A stretch of 64,000 nt of DNA from Streptomyces caatingaensis (GCF_001187435.1 NZ_LFXA01000009.1:434001-498000), one strand, 5' to 3'. Positions 53,882-62,212 are shown, counted from the stretch's first letter. The notes: generated by a model not told the origin, from the sequence alone. A program made the numbers and translations.

Positions 53882-56800
53882 CCACGCACGGGAACGACAA
53901 CGGCAGCAGCGAGACTCCCGGCACCCCCGGTACCCCCGACAACTTCCGCCCCCTCGAAATCGACTGGGAGTTCCTCGCCCTCGAAGAGCTCGTGGAGCTC
54001 GACTGGCCGAAGGCCGAGGGCAATGAGCTCGCGCCCGGTTCCGGTCACCGCCGGTCCTGGGACGACCTGATCCTCTACTCCGATCTCCGCGAGGCGATCG
54101 AAAGGCTCAACCCTGCCCTCCCCCCGGAGGCCGTCCGTGAGGCCCTCGCGACCGCCGCGACCCCGACCTCGCAGGACACGTACGAGGAGAACCGGACCGC
54201 GCACGGCTACCTGACCGACGGCATCCACTCCGTCACGTACACCGACGTGCTCGGTGCCGAGCACACGCCGACCGTCCGGATCGTCGACCTGGAGAACGCG
54301 GACGCGAACACATACCGCGCCGTCCGCCAGGTGACCGTGATCAACGGCGAGCGCAACCGCCGCTTCGACCTCGTCCTGTACGTCAACGGCCTCCCGCTCG
54401 CCGTCATCGAGCTCAAGCGGGCCGGCGACCCGAACACCACCCTCGCCGCCGCGCACACCCAGATACGGCACTACGTCGAGGAGTTCCCGACCGCCTTCCG
54501 CTACAACGCGGTCGTGCTGCTCTCCGACGGGATCACCGCCAAGTACGGCACCCCTTTCACCCCGTACGAGCACTTCGCCCCGTGGAACACCGACGAGTTC
54601 GGCGCCCGCGTGGACACCGTGGACGCTGCCGCCGTCCACGCCGACGCCGATGCCGACGTCCCGACCGGCCAGGACCTGGCCCTGCACGGCCTGTTCACCC
54701 AGCCCCGCTTCCTCGCCCTCGTCCGGTCCTTCATCAACTTCGTGCCCGCCAAGCGCATGAAGCGGATCGCCAAGCCGCACCAGTACTTCGCGGTCACCCG
54801 CGCCGCCGACGCTGTCCGCCGCGCCGCCGCGACCGACGGCAAGGCCGGCGTGGTCTGGCACACCCAGGGCTCGGGCAAGTCCGAGGAGATGGTGCTGACC
54901 ACCAACCTCGTCATGCGCGACCCTGCCCTGCACAACCCCACCGTCGTGGTCGTCACCGACCGCACCGACCTCGACGACCAGCTCTTCGACACGTTCAAGG
55001 AGAGCGAGGTCCTCCCAGAACAGCCCCACCAGTTCCTCAACCGCGCCGCACTCCGCGAAGAGCTCGCCGCCAAGCGCACCGGCGGCATCCTCTTCACCAC
55101 CCTGCAGAAGTTCGGCCGCACCAAGCAGGAGAAGGAATCCGGGACCGACCACCCGCTCCTCTCCGAGCGGCGCAACATCGTCGTCGTGGTCGACGAGGCC
55201 CACCGCAGTCACTACGACCACCTCGACGGCTACGCCCGCCATCTGCGCGACGCGCTCCCGCACGCCACGCTCCTCGCCTTCACCGGCACCCCGATCTCCG
55301 AGGCCGACCGGAACACCCGCGAGGTCTTCGGCGACTATATCGACACCTACGACCTCAAGCGGGCCGCCGACGACGGCGCGACCGTGAAGGTCTATCACGA
55401 GAGCCGCGTCGTCCAGCTCGTCCTCAACCACGACGTCGACCCCACCACCATCGACGCCGAGGCCGACCGCATCACCGACGGTCTGGACGACACCGAGCGC
55501 ACCCGCGTCGAGCAGGCCGTCGCCACCATGAACGCCATGTACGGCACCCCGGCCCGGATACGCGACCTGACCCAGGACCTGGTCGAACACTGGGAGGCAC
55601 GCCGTACGGCGATGCTGCCCTTCGTCGCGGACGCCGACGACGCACCCGGCGCAGCCCCCGGTAAGGCGATGCTCGTCTGCGCCACCCGCGAGATCTGCGT
55701 CCGCGTCTACGACGCGCTGCGTGAACTGCGCCCTCACTGGCACACGGACGACCCCACCACCGGGGCCATGAAGATCGTCTTCTCCTCGGACTCCCGCAAG
55801 GACTCCAAGGAACTCCTCGCCCACGCGCTGCGCGACTCCCAGCGCAAGGCCGTCATCAACCGCGCTAAGGACCCCCAGGACGAACTCCAGCTCCTCATCG
55901 TCAACAACATGCTCCTGACCGGCTTCGACGCGCCGCCCATCCACACCATGTACCTGGACCGGCCACTGCGCGGCGCCGGCCTGATGCAGGCCCTCGCCCG
56001 CGTCAACCGCCGCTTCCGCAAGAAGGAGGAGGGCCTCCTCGTCGGCTACGCCCCCCTCACCGAGAACCTCCAGAAGGCCATCGCCGAGTATTCCGCCGAC
56101 GACCAGGCCGACCGGACTCTCGGCCAGGACATCGACCGCGCCCTGGACGAACTCCGCAACGAGTACGACATCCTCGACCAGATGCTCCTCGGCTGGAACT
56201 GGCGCGAACGCCTCTCCCGCCCCGACGCGAAGGCCTTCGTCAAGGCGGCCTACACCACCGCCGAGTACCTTCGCAGCCCCGCCACCCCGGGCAACAACCC
56301 CGACCAGCTCGACGACCCGAACCAGACTCTCAGCCGCCGCTTCCGCGAACACGGCTACCGCCTGGAACGCTTTTTCGCCCTGGCCGGGTCCTCCGCCGAC
56401 ATCTCCTCCCGGTTCACCGACCAGCCGTACTGGAAGCGCGACATCCAGTTCCTCGTCGAGGTCCGTACGTACATGGCGAAGCTCGACGCCATGGACCGCG
56501 AGGCACAGGGCCTGCCCGTCGCCCGCGACGTCGCCCTCTACCTCTCCCAGCTCACCTCCGCCGTCGTGGAGACCGGCGGTGTCACCGACCTCTTCTCCGA
56601 GGCCGGGCTGGACAAGGCCGACCTCACCCACCTCAACGACGCCCTCGTCGGCCGCCTGCAGAACAGCGAAACCCCGCACCTGGCCGCCGAAGCCCTGCGC
56701 CGCCTCGTCGAGCAGAAGATGCGCGAGCAGACCCGGCACAACATCGTCCGCCAGACCGCTTTCTCGCAGCGCCTTCAGGACCTGATGACCCGCTACATGC

Positions 56801-57204
56801 GTCAGCAGCTCACCAGCGCCGAGATCATCGCCCAGCTGGTGGAACTGGCCAAGACGGTCGCGGAAGACGCCCGGCGAGGTGAGAAATTCACCCCGCCGCT
56901 GGGCGACGACGAACTCGCCTTCTACGACGCGGTCGCCGACCTCGGCAGCGCCCGCGACCTCATGGGCGACGAGATCCTCTCCGGCATCGCCCGGGACCTC
57001 GTGGTCCAGGTCCGCAAGAACCTCAAGAAGGACTGGATCGCCCGCGAACCGGTCCGGGCCAGGCTCCGCGCCACCATCAGGCGCCTCCTGGCCCGCCACG
57101 GCTACCCGCCGGAGCAGTCCAAGGAAGCGATCGACCTGGTGATCCGCCAGATGGAACACTTCGCCGACAAGTGGTCCCAGGACGGCTCGACCGCGGACGC
57201 ATAG
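53878..57204 (+). CDS. hsdR: Type I restriction endonuclease subunit HsdR
   Basis: A 1,108-residue motor/nuclease. The N-terminal PD-(D/E)xK nuclease is visible: Asp164 in RRFDLVLYVNG and Glu178-x-Lys180 in LAVIELKRAG. The SF2 translocase has Walker A WHTQGSGKSEEM (Lys334) and DEAH as VVVDEAHRSHYD (Asp439), with AFTGTPI (motif III) and the RVNRRFRKK region (motif VI). A helical C-terminus (about 900-1108) for HsdM contact ends HFADKWSQDGS. It cleaves unmethylated foreign DNA after ATP-driven translocation. ATG 53878 overlaps the hsdS stop (ATGA), so M, S and R are one operon. All key residues are intact. Confidence 0.96.
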   Translation: MTTHGNDNGSSETPGTPGTPDNFRPLEIDWEFLALEELVELDWPKAEGNELAPGSGHRRSWDDLILYSDLREAIERLNPALPPEAVREALATAATPTSQDTYEENRTAHGYLTDGIHSVTYTDVLGAEHTPTVRIVDLENADANTYRAVRQVTVINGERNRRFDLVLYVNGLPLAVIELKRAGDPNTTLAAAHTQIRHYVEEFPTAFRYNAVVLLSDGITAKYGTPFTPYEHFAPWNTDEFGARVDTVDAAAVHADADADVPTGQDLALHGLFTQPRFLALVRSFINFVPAKRMKRIAKPHQYFAVTRAADAVRRAAATDGKAGVVWHTQGSGKSEEMVLTTNLVMRDPALHNPTVVVVTDRTDLDDQLFDTFKESEVLPEQPHQFLNRAALREELAAKRTGGILFTTLQKFGRTKQEKESGTDHPLLSERRNIVVVVDEAHRSHYDHLDGYARHLRDALPHATLLAFTGTPISEADRNTREVFGDYIDTYDLKRAADDGATVKVYHESRVVQLVLNHDVDPTTIDAEADRITDGLDDTERTRVEQAVATMNAMYGTPARIRDLTQDLVEHWEARRTAMLPFVADADDAPGAAPGKAMLVCATREICVRVYDALRELRPHWHTDDPTTGAMKIVFSSDSRKDSKELLAHALRDSQRKAVINRAKDPQDELQLLIVNNMLLTGFDAPPIHTMYLDRPLRGAGLMQALARVNRRFRKKEEGLLVGYAPLTENLQKAIAEYSADDQADRTLGQDIDRALDELRNEYDILDQMLLGWNWRERLSRPDAKAFVKAAYTTAEYLRSPATPGNNPDQLDDPNQTLSRRFREHGYRLERFFALAGSSADISSRFTDQPYWKRDIQFLVEVRTYMAKLDAMDREAQGLPVARDVALYLSQLTSAVVETGGVTDLFSEAGLDKADLTHLNDALVGRLQNSETPHLAAEALRRLVEQKMREQTRHNIVRQTAFSQRLQDLMTRYMRQQLTSAEIIAQLVELAKTVAEDARRGEKFTPPLGDDELAFYDAVADLGSARDLMGDEILSGIARDLVVQVRKNLKKDWIAREPVRARLRATIRRLLARHGYPPEQSKEAIDLVIRQMEHFADKWSQDGSTADA

Positions 57205-57423
57205 CCCTCGTCCGTATTGGCTCGTGCCCCGGCACAGCGCTTGCTTGGCGCGGCAGTTCTCTGCCCGGTTGGATGCCCCGTGTTGAGACCGGCATCGGAC
57301 GTGTCCGCTCCCCTTGCTCAAAAGCAAATTCCAGTGCTGCGCGACGAGGGGAGCGCCCGGCCGCTACTTTCGAGTCCGCGGAACGGTCCGCAGAACGGTA
57401 GAGAACCCTGGGGGAGTTAGGGC

Positions 57424-57609
57424 ATGTCGCAGAGAGCGCTGCTGTTGATGGTGGTCATCCTGGCGTCTGTGGTGGTGGGGCTCGTGGCCGGCATTCTCGA
57501 GTTTGCGGGCGCGGGGAAGATTGTCACAGCTGTCAAGTACGGCGGTGGTGCCTGTGGAGTCGCCATGCTCATCGGACTGGCCACTGTTACGTGGCTGATG
57601 TCGTCGTGA
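57424..57609 (+). CDS. Small two-helix membrane protein inside the R-M cluster
   Basis: A 61-residue peptide with two hydrophobic helices (ALLLMVVILASVVVGLVAGIL and ACGVAMLIGLATVTWLM) joined by AGAGKIVTAVKYGGG. ATG 57424 follows GGGGAG (57411-57416). Its stop overlaps the start of the second hsdM as GTGA, so the two should be translationally coupled. A promoter is likely in the 219-bp gap before it. Membrane peptides within R-M operons are unusual; holin-like, toxin-like or anchoring roles are all possible. No family recognised. Confidence 0.7.
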   Translation: MSQRALLLMVVILASVVVGLVAGILEFAGAGKIVTAVKYGGGACGVAMLIGLATVTWLMSS

Positions 57610-59012
57610 TCCCGAAGGAGCGAGGGAGCGAGTTGGGGCGCCTGAAGTACCGGCGAGTCCTACTGGCCGTTGAGAAGCTGCGCAGCACGACTGATGCCGA
57701 GACGACGTACCGACTCGCCTTTCAAGTGGTCTACCTCCACTGCTGGTCTCGTCATGGAGCAGCAGTGGAGGCGGGGTGCCCGTGGCGACCCGGCTCGGAG
57801 TCCGCGGGTGCGATGCTGAATGCGATCTGGCCGCGTACGCCCGTCGCTCGTACCTACAACCTGCCCGCGTGCCGCGACGAAGGCGTGAGCCGTCCCTTCG
57901 AGCTCATCGATCCGGCTCTCCGCGAGCTGATCGTGGAGGTTCGGCGGCTGGAGCCCGACGTGGGGCTCTTCGATGTGTTGCTCGACATGTACTCGACGCG
58001 CTATTCGCGCGGCGATGACTACTTCACGCCGAATGATCTGGCGTACCTCTTCGCAGGACTGGCCGCTCCCCGAGGAGGCGAGGTGGTTCGGGACCCGGTG
58101 TGCGGAAGCGGGCGACTACTGCGAGCCGCCGCCTACCAGGCTCGAACCCAAGGTGGCGAGGTGCGCTTGTCCGGAGCGGATCTCAATCCGACGGCACGCT
58201 ATGCCGCGGCCGTCAACCTTGCCCTGCACGGATTCCATGCCGACCTGGGCAAGGGAGAAGCTGACAGCCTCCGGGCTGGGACGTCGCCGGAACCGGCCGA
58301 CGTGATCGTCGCCAACCCTCCTGTGAACCTGCGAGATTGGGGGCATGGCGAACTCAAGGACGACAGGCGGTGGACCCTGGAGGTACCACGGTCGGGCAAC
58401 GCGAACTTCGCCTGGGTCCAGCACATTCTTGCCGACCTGACGCCGCAAGGGCGGGCCGTTGTCCTGCTCTCCCCCGGAGCAGCCCACAGCAGCAACAGCA
58501 CCGACGGACTGATCCGTCGCAGGTTGCTCGAAAACGGTCTGGTTGTAGGCGTCGTGGCTTTGCCGGCATGGCTCTTTCCACACACCAGCACGAGCATGAC
58601 GCTGTGGCTGCTCGCCAAAGGGGAGCGGCCGAACACCCATCGGGTCCTGTTCGCGGATGCAGGAATACTGCCGACAGCGAGGAACGGGTCACGGCGCATT
58701 TTCGACCAGGACTCGGTCGAGCGCCTTCTGCAGATCTTCGGTGAGTGGCAGGGTCTCCGTCGCTGTGAGGACGAGGGCGCTCCTGCATCCGCGCCATGGT
58801 GCCGTGCGGCGAGTCTTGAGGAAATCGCTGATGCGGGCTTCGCCCTGACTCCCGCACGCTACGTACGGAACGGGGGCACCGCGCAGTTGCATTCAAGTGA
58901 CGGAGACCGGAACCGGAAGGCCGAGCTGTATGAGTGCATGGATCGTAGCGCCGCAGCCAGGAACCGAGTCCGTGATGCCCTGGAGAGCAGGCATGACTAC
59001 AGAATCGGATGA
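57606..59012 (+). CDS. Second HsdM-type N6-adenine methylase, motif IV altered (NPPV)
   Basis: A 468-residue protein. The N-terminal helical domain (LKYRRVLLAVEKLRSTTDAETTYRLAFQ) differs from the first HsdM. The catalytic core keeps YSRGDDYFTPNDLAYLF, motif I DPVCGSGRLLRAAA (Asp163) and ADLNPTARYAAAVNLALHG. Motif IV is NPPVNLRDW (Asn237-Pro-Pro-Val240): the aromatic residue that stacks on the flipped adenine is replaced by Val. The C-terminal part GFALTPARYV is like HsdM. GTG 57606 overlaps the preceding stop as GTGA; GTG 57591 is an alternative. It may have lost or changed activity, or work only as an assembly partner of the adjacent HsdS-like protein. No second HsdR follows. Confidence 0.85.
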   Translation: MIPKERGSELGRLKYRRVLLAVEKLRSTTDAETTYRLAFQVVYLHCWSRHGAAVEAGCPWRPGSESAGAMLNAIWPRTPVARTYNLPACRDEGVSRPFELIDPALRELIVEVRRLEPDVGLFDVLLDMYSTRYSRGDDYFTPNDLAYLFAGLAAPRGGEVVRDPVCGSGRLLRAAAYQARTQGGEVRLSGADLNPTARYAAAVNLALHGFHADLGKGEADSLRAGTSPEPADVIVANPPVNLRDWGHGELKDDRRWTLEVPRSGNANFAWVQHILADLTPQGRAVVLLSPGAAHSSNSTDGLIRRRLLENGLVVGVVALPAWLFPHTSTSMTLWLLAKGERPNTHRVLFADAGILPTARNGSRRIFDQDSVERLLQIFGEWQGLRRCEDEGAPASAPWCRAASLEEIADAGFALTPARYVRNGGTAQLHSSDGDRNRKAELYECMDRSAAARNRVRDALESRHDYRIG

Positions 59013-60186
59013 TGTCCCCACTCCGTGGCCCGTCGTTGAGTTGCGTGAGTTCCCCGGGGTCGAGTACGCCGCCTACGGAATTGCGCGACAGCAGAAGGCA
59101 TCCGGCGGAATCCCTATGATCCGCGCCACAGAGATTGTCGAGGGAGGTGTGCACGTCCAGGAGTTCACATTTGTGCCTCCCGATGTGGCCAGACGCCACC
59201 CACGCAGCACGCTGAGGTCTGGGGACCTCCTTGTCGTGCTCGTGGGGCGTGTGGGGGAGGCAGCAGTTGCAGGGGAGGAGCACGCAGGATGGAATGTCGC
59301 CAGGTCGCTCGCGGTCGTCCGCTGGACACCAGAGGGCCGCGCCCAACAATGGGATCTGTGGCTTCGATGGTGGCTGAAGACCTCGCAGAGCCAGAGCTAT
59401 CTCACGCTGTCCTCGTCGAACGCCGAGCACATGACCTTGCCTCTGCAGGCACTCAACCGACTTCCCGTACCAGTGCCTCCAGCGCCGGTGCGGGAGAGGC
59501 TGCTTTCGCTGATCTCGCTTGCTGAGCGCAAGAATGCGTTGAACACCCGGATTGTGTCTTGCGCGACGGAACTAGCGGATGCGCATTTCATGGAGGCGCT
59601 GCAGACGTGCGGGCAAGGTCCCGCTACCGAGCGTGCAGTGGGCGAAGTGTGTCAGGTTACGGCTGGTGCGGCACAGTCTCTGCCGGACAGCGAGCAGTCG
59701 GCTATGCCGTGGGTGTCTCCCCGCGAAGTACTGAACTGCAGGACAGTACATCTGGGTGCAGTGACTTCACGCACCGTGGCGCAAGCGGAGGTTGTATGCC
59801 CGTCCGGCAGCCTCTTGATCGCGCCCCGTCCCGGGGAGGTGCGGACCGTGCTCACCACTACCCCGGTAGTGCCAGGTCGGCGGACGCTCGCGATATACAC
59901 GGAGTCCGAGGTCGATCGGATGTGGTTGTTGCACTCGCTGCGTTACCGGAGTCGGGAGTTGACGGCCGTTACGCAGGGCGAGCAGGCCCGCGCGATGAGG
60001 CGCAAGGACTTTTCCCGTTACAAAATCCCCTGGCCGACCGATGCGGTGAGGCGGGACTTCGCCAGGCGTGCTGCTGCCCTGCACGACCTCGCCTACGCCT
60101 CCGCCAGGGAGCGACACGTGATGGAGGAGCTGGTGGTGCACGAGCTGGAGAAGGGGGGCCTGGCGCGTCTCACTTCGGCCAGCTGA
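58993..60186 (+). CDS. Second HsdS-like specificity subunit
   Basis: A 397-residue protein with two recognition-domain-like halves. The first has VELREFPGVEYAAYGI and IPMIRATEIVEGGVHVQEF, then RSGDLLVVLVGRVGEAA and LPLQALNRLPVPVPPAPVRERLLSLI as central linker. The second half has VGEVCQVTAGAAQSLPD, SPREVLNCRTVHLGAV and GSLLIAPRPGEVR, ending in a helical segment AALHDLAYASARERHVMEELVVHELEKG. ATG 58993 lies 20 bp inside the second hsdM, typical hsdM-hsdS overlap, with GGAGAG upstream. It presumably pairs with the second HsdM to mark a different DNA site. It ends about 130 bp before the tRNA-like gene. Confidence 0.82.
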   Translation: MTTESDDVPTPWPVVELREFPGVEYAAYGIARQQKASGGIPMIRATEIVEGGVHVQEFTFVPPDVARRHPRSTLRSGDLLVVLVGRVGEAAVAGEEHAGWNVARSLAVVRWTPEGRAQQWDLWLRWWLKTSQSQSYLTLSSSNAEHMTLPLQALNRLPVPVPPAPVRERLLSLISLAERKNALNTRIVSCATELADAHFMEALQTCGQGPATERAVGEVCQVTAGAAQSLPDSEQSAMPWVSPREVLNCRTVHLGAVTSRTVAQAEVVCPSGSLLIAPRPGEVRTVLTTTPVVPGRRTLAIYTESEVDRMWLLHSLRYRSRELTAVTQGEQARAMRRKDFSRYKIPWPTDAVRRDFARRAAALHDLAYASARERHVMEELVVHELEKGGLARLTSAS

Positions 60187-60314
60187 ATGCCGAGCTGATC
60201 CACGTTGCCCCTCTCTGGAGCACGGAATCCAACGCTCTGAACGAACGGCGCAGTACCGCGCGCACCTTTTCTCCGTTGGCGGTCCGAGAGAGCCCTGACC
60301 AGCCATGTTTGGGG

Positions 60315-60387
60315 CGCCCCCGGCAGGACTCGAACCTGCGGCCAAGCGCTTAGAAGGCGCCTGCTCCACCCGCTGAGCTATGCAGGC
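60315..60387 (-). tRNA. tRNA-Arg(UCU)-like gene with mismatched acceptor stem
   Basis: On the minus strand the D-arm TAGCTCAGCGGGTGGAGC, the anticodon arm GGCGC-CTTCTAA-GCGCT (anticodon TCT) and the T-arm GCAGG-TTCGAGT-CCTGC are all well formed. The acceptor stem is poor: 5' GCCTGCA against 3' CGGGGGC gives two mismatches (positions 5-68 G-G and 7-66 A-C) and one G-T pair. No CCA is encoded. The 3' half looks like a normal tRNA-Arg, so the 5' end may have been rewritten by insertion of an element, leaving a tRNA pseudogene or attachment remnant. Confidence 0.75.
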
Positions 60388-60746
60388 TGACCTGCGACAG
60401 CGCGGAAGCTTCTGACTATGCCCCGCCAAACCGGGGGTATACGGGATCTGTGGACGCTCGTGCCGGCCCCGAGGTCTGGACGTGCATTCTGGGCGGCGGC
60501 AAGGCGTCGGAGCTGGCCGCTGGCTTCCGGGGAGACCGCGAGTGAGCGCGACCGCTGTGCTGCTCTGCGAGTTCGGTGCGGTGGCACGAGCCTGATGTGG
60601 CGCTCGTAGAAGTTCCGCAGACTTCAGACGTGTGCGGGCGCTTCCGGGTAGCATTGGCGATCTTCGGTCTTCTTGTGCTTTGTCGCGCATCCCGTGCTGG
60701 AATGGTGCTGGGATGCGCCCGCATTTCCGCAGGTCACAGCCTTGTG
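60388..60746. other. Gene-free right end of the island
   Basis: I see no credible coding sequence between the tRNA-like gene and the right repeat. It contains an imperfect hairpin near 60420-60450 and the iteron pair at 60694-60715. It probably represents attachment-region DNA. Confidence 0.45.
60694..60715 (+). repeat. GTGCTGG iteron pair at the right island end
   Basis: GTGCTGGAATG (60694-60704) and GTGCTGGGATG (60705-60715) are directly repeated with 11-bp period. The second matches the left-end iterons exactly. Confidence 0.7.
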
Positions 60747-60766
60747 GTGGAGTTCCGCTTTAACGT
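60747..60766 (+). repeat. Right attachment-type direct repeat (ychF 3' end copy)
   Basis: GTGGAGTTCCGCTTTAACGT is followed by CTGA, so it encodes VEFRFNV and a stop like the end of ychF but with a TTT Phe codon and TGA stop. It matches 44336-44355 at 19 of 20 positions. Confidence 0.75.
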
Positions 60767-60789
60767 CTGACCGTCTTGAGACGTGATGC

Positions 60790-60827
60790 GAAGGGGCCGC
60801 GCCCGGGGGCGCGGCCCCTTCCGCTTT
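60790..60827 (+). terminator. Strong terminator, probably the original ychF terminator
   Basis: GAAGGGGCCGCGCCC (60790-60804) pairs exactly with 60807-60821 across GG, then CGCTTTCTT. It follows the right ychF-end copy by about 20 nt, and no gene of the island ends here. Confidence 0.85.
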
Positions 60828-61179
60828 CTTCGACGGAGTCTCGGGGGGCTTCGCGGTTCGTGAACTCCCCAGCAGTAACCAGTAATTGACGTTGTATCAG
60901 GTCAGCCTCGTCGCCCGGCGCGCGAACGCGGCAGGAATGCCGCCGACCCCGTCGCGCGGCGCGCGGGCGGGCTCCCCGAGGGGTGCCGGGGCCCCGGCGT
61001 GTCGTCGTGGATGTGCCTACGGAGCGTGCGGGTTGCACGTGCGCGATGGCGTCGCCCAGGTCGGCGGCCGGTCCCCTCTGAGCTGGCGTTCACCACATCC
61101 AGTGATTCCTTGGCCTGGAGTTGCGGATGGCGACTCTGGGTTGCCAAGCTGTTGCGGACCGTCAACCTTGGGAGTGGAC
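60828..61179. other. Gap upstream of the GntR gene
   Basis: About 350 bp without a convincing gene. An in-frame extension of the GntR gene starts at 60886, but its sequence is Arg/Gly-rich with no domain match and is treated as non-coding. The GntR promoter and any autoregulatory site should lie here; I could not identify them with confidence. Confidence 0.4.
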
Positions 61180-61932
61180 GTGGCTTTCGGTGACCAGCCC
61201 GCATACCTTCGCGTCGCCGGGGATCTGCGCAAGAAGATCGTCGCCGGTGAGCTGCCGCCGCACACCCGGCTGCCCTCCCAGGCGCGGATCCGCGAGCAGT
61301 ACGGCGTCTCCGACACCGTCGCCCTGGAGGCCCGCAAGGTCCTGATGGCGGAGGGGCTGGTCGAGGGCCGCTCCGGCTCCGGGACGTACGTGCGCGAGCG
61401 CCCCGAGCGCCGTCCCGTGGTGCGCACGGGATACCGCTCGGTGGGCGAGTCCACGCCCTTCCGCCAGGAGCAGGCCGACCCCCGGGTCAAGGGCTCCTGG
61501 GAGTCGCGCAGCGAGCAGGGCGCGGCCACGGCGGCCGTCGCGGAGCGCCTGCGGATCTCCGTGGGCGAAAAGGTGATGCGCACCGACTACCTCTTCCGCT
61601 GCGCCGGCGAGCCCTCGATGCTCTCCACCTCCTGGGAGCCGCTGGCCCTGACCGGCCGGACGCCGGTGATGCTCCCGGAGGAGGGCCCGCTCGCCGGGCG
61701 CGGCGTCGTGGAGCGGATGGCCGCGATCGACCTGGTCGTGGACAACGTCACGGAGGAGATCAGCGCCCGCCCCGGGCTGGCCCAGGAGACGCTCGCCCTC
61801 GGCGGTGTGCCGGGGCACTGGGTGCTGGTGGTGACCCGGACGTACTTCGCGGGCGGCTGTCCCGTCGAGACGGCGGACGTGGTGATGCTCGCCGAGCGCC
61901 ACCGGATCGCCTACCACCTGCCGGTGAAGTAG
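61180..61932 (+). CDS. GntR-family transcriptional regulator (HutC/UTRA type)
   Basis: A 250-residue regulator. The N-terminal winged helix is AYLRVAGDLRKKIVAGELPPHTRLPSQARIREQYGVSDTVALEARKVLMAEGLVEGRSGSGTYVRE, classic GntR. The C-terminal UTRA ligand-binding domain (about 85-250) has KVMRTDYLFRCAGEPSMLSTSWEP, a central segment around VVDNVTEEISARPG and VLVVTRTYFAGGCPVETADVVM. Ligands of this class are small organic or sugar-acid molecules; none can be assigned. GTG 61180 is 5 nt after GGGAG; GTG 61174 is the alternative. First core gene to the right of the island; the following permease is a possible target. Confidence 0.9.
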   Translation: MAFGDQPAYLRVAGDLRKKIVAGELPPHTRLPSQARIREQYGVSDTVALEARKVLMAEGLVEGRSGSGTYVRERPERRPVVRTGYRSVGESTPFRQEQADPRVKGSWESRSEQGAATAAVAERLRISVGEKVMRTDYLFRCAGEPSMLSTSWEPLALTGRTPVMLPEEGPLAGRGVVERMAAIDLVVDNVTEEISARPGLAQETLALGGVPGHWVLVVTRTYFAGGCPVETADVVMLAERHRIAYHLPVK

Positions 61933-61971
61933 CCGTGAGCGCGGGATGAACGCCGGTGACGGCGGCGTGAA

Positions 61972-61987
61972 CTGACTCGTGAGTCAG
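61972..61987. promoter_or_regulatory. Palindrome CTGACTC-GT-GAGTCAG upstream of the permease
   Basis: An exact 7-bp inverted repeat with 2-bp spacer, 40 nt after the GntR stop codon and about 230 nt before the permease. It could be an operator for the GntR protein or another regulator. Confidence 0.5.
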
Positions 61988-62021
61988 GAGCGAATCCCAT
62001 AAGCACCCCTTACCCAGCCTC

Positions 62022-62037
62022 CCTACCCAAGGGTAGG
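62022..62037. promoter_or_regulatory. Palindrome CCTACCC-AA-GGGTAGG upstream of the permease
   Basis: An exact 7-bp inverted repeat with 2-bp spacer, 35 nt downstream of the first and with the same geometry. Together they suggest tight control of the permease. A related TTACCC word lies at 62011 onward. Confidence 0.55.
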
Positions 62038-62212
62038 AAGTGTGCGGTTTGCCCGGCTTCGCCAGGCTATGCGCCCCACTTTTCCTGTGTTGCAAAACTC
62101 ACATAGCCCCAGCTCAGGGGCTTTTGGCAGAACCAACTCGGCCAAATCGCCCGTACGATGGCGCGGTTTGTGTCTGCCATGAAGGAGTAGAAAGCAAAGG
62201 AGGACCGGGGCG

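Noticed and set aside
53659..57327. A 1,222-codon minus-strand open frame opposite hsdR
   Set aside because: Valine/glycine-rich shadow of a complete HsdR with intact nuclease and helicase motifs.
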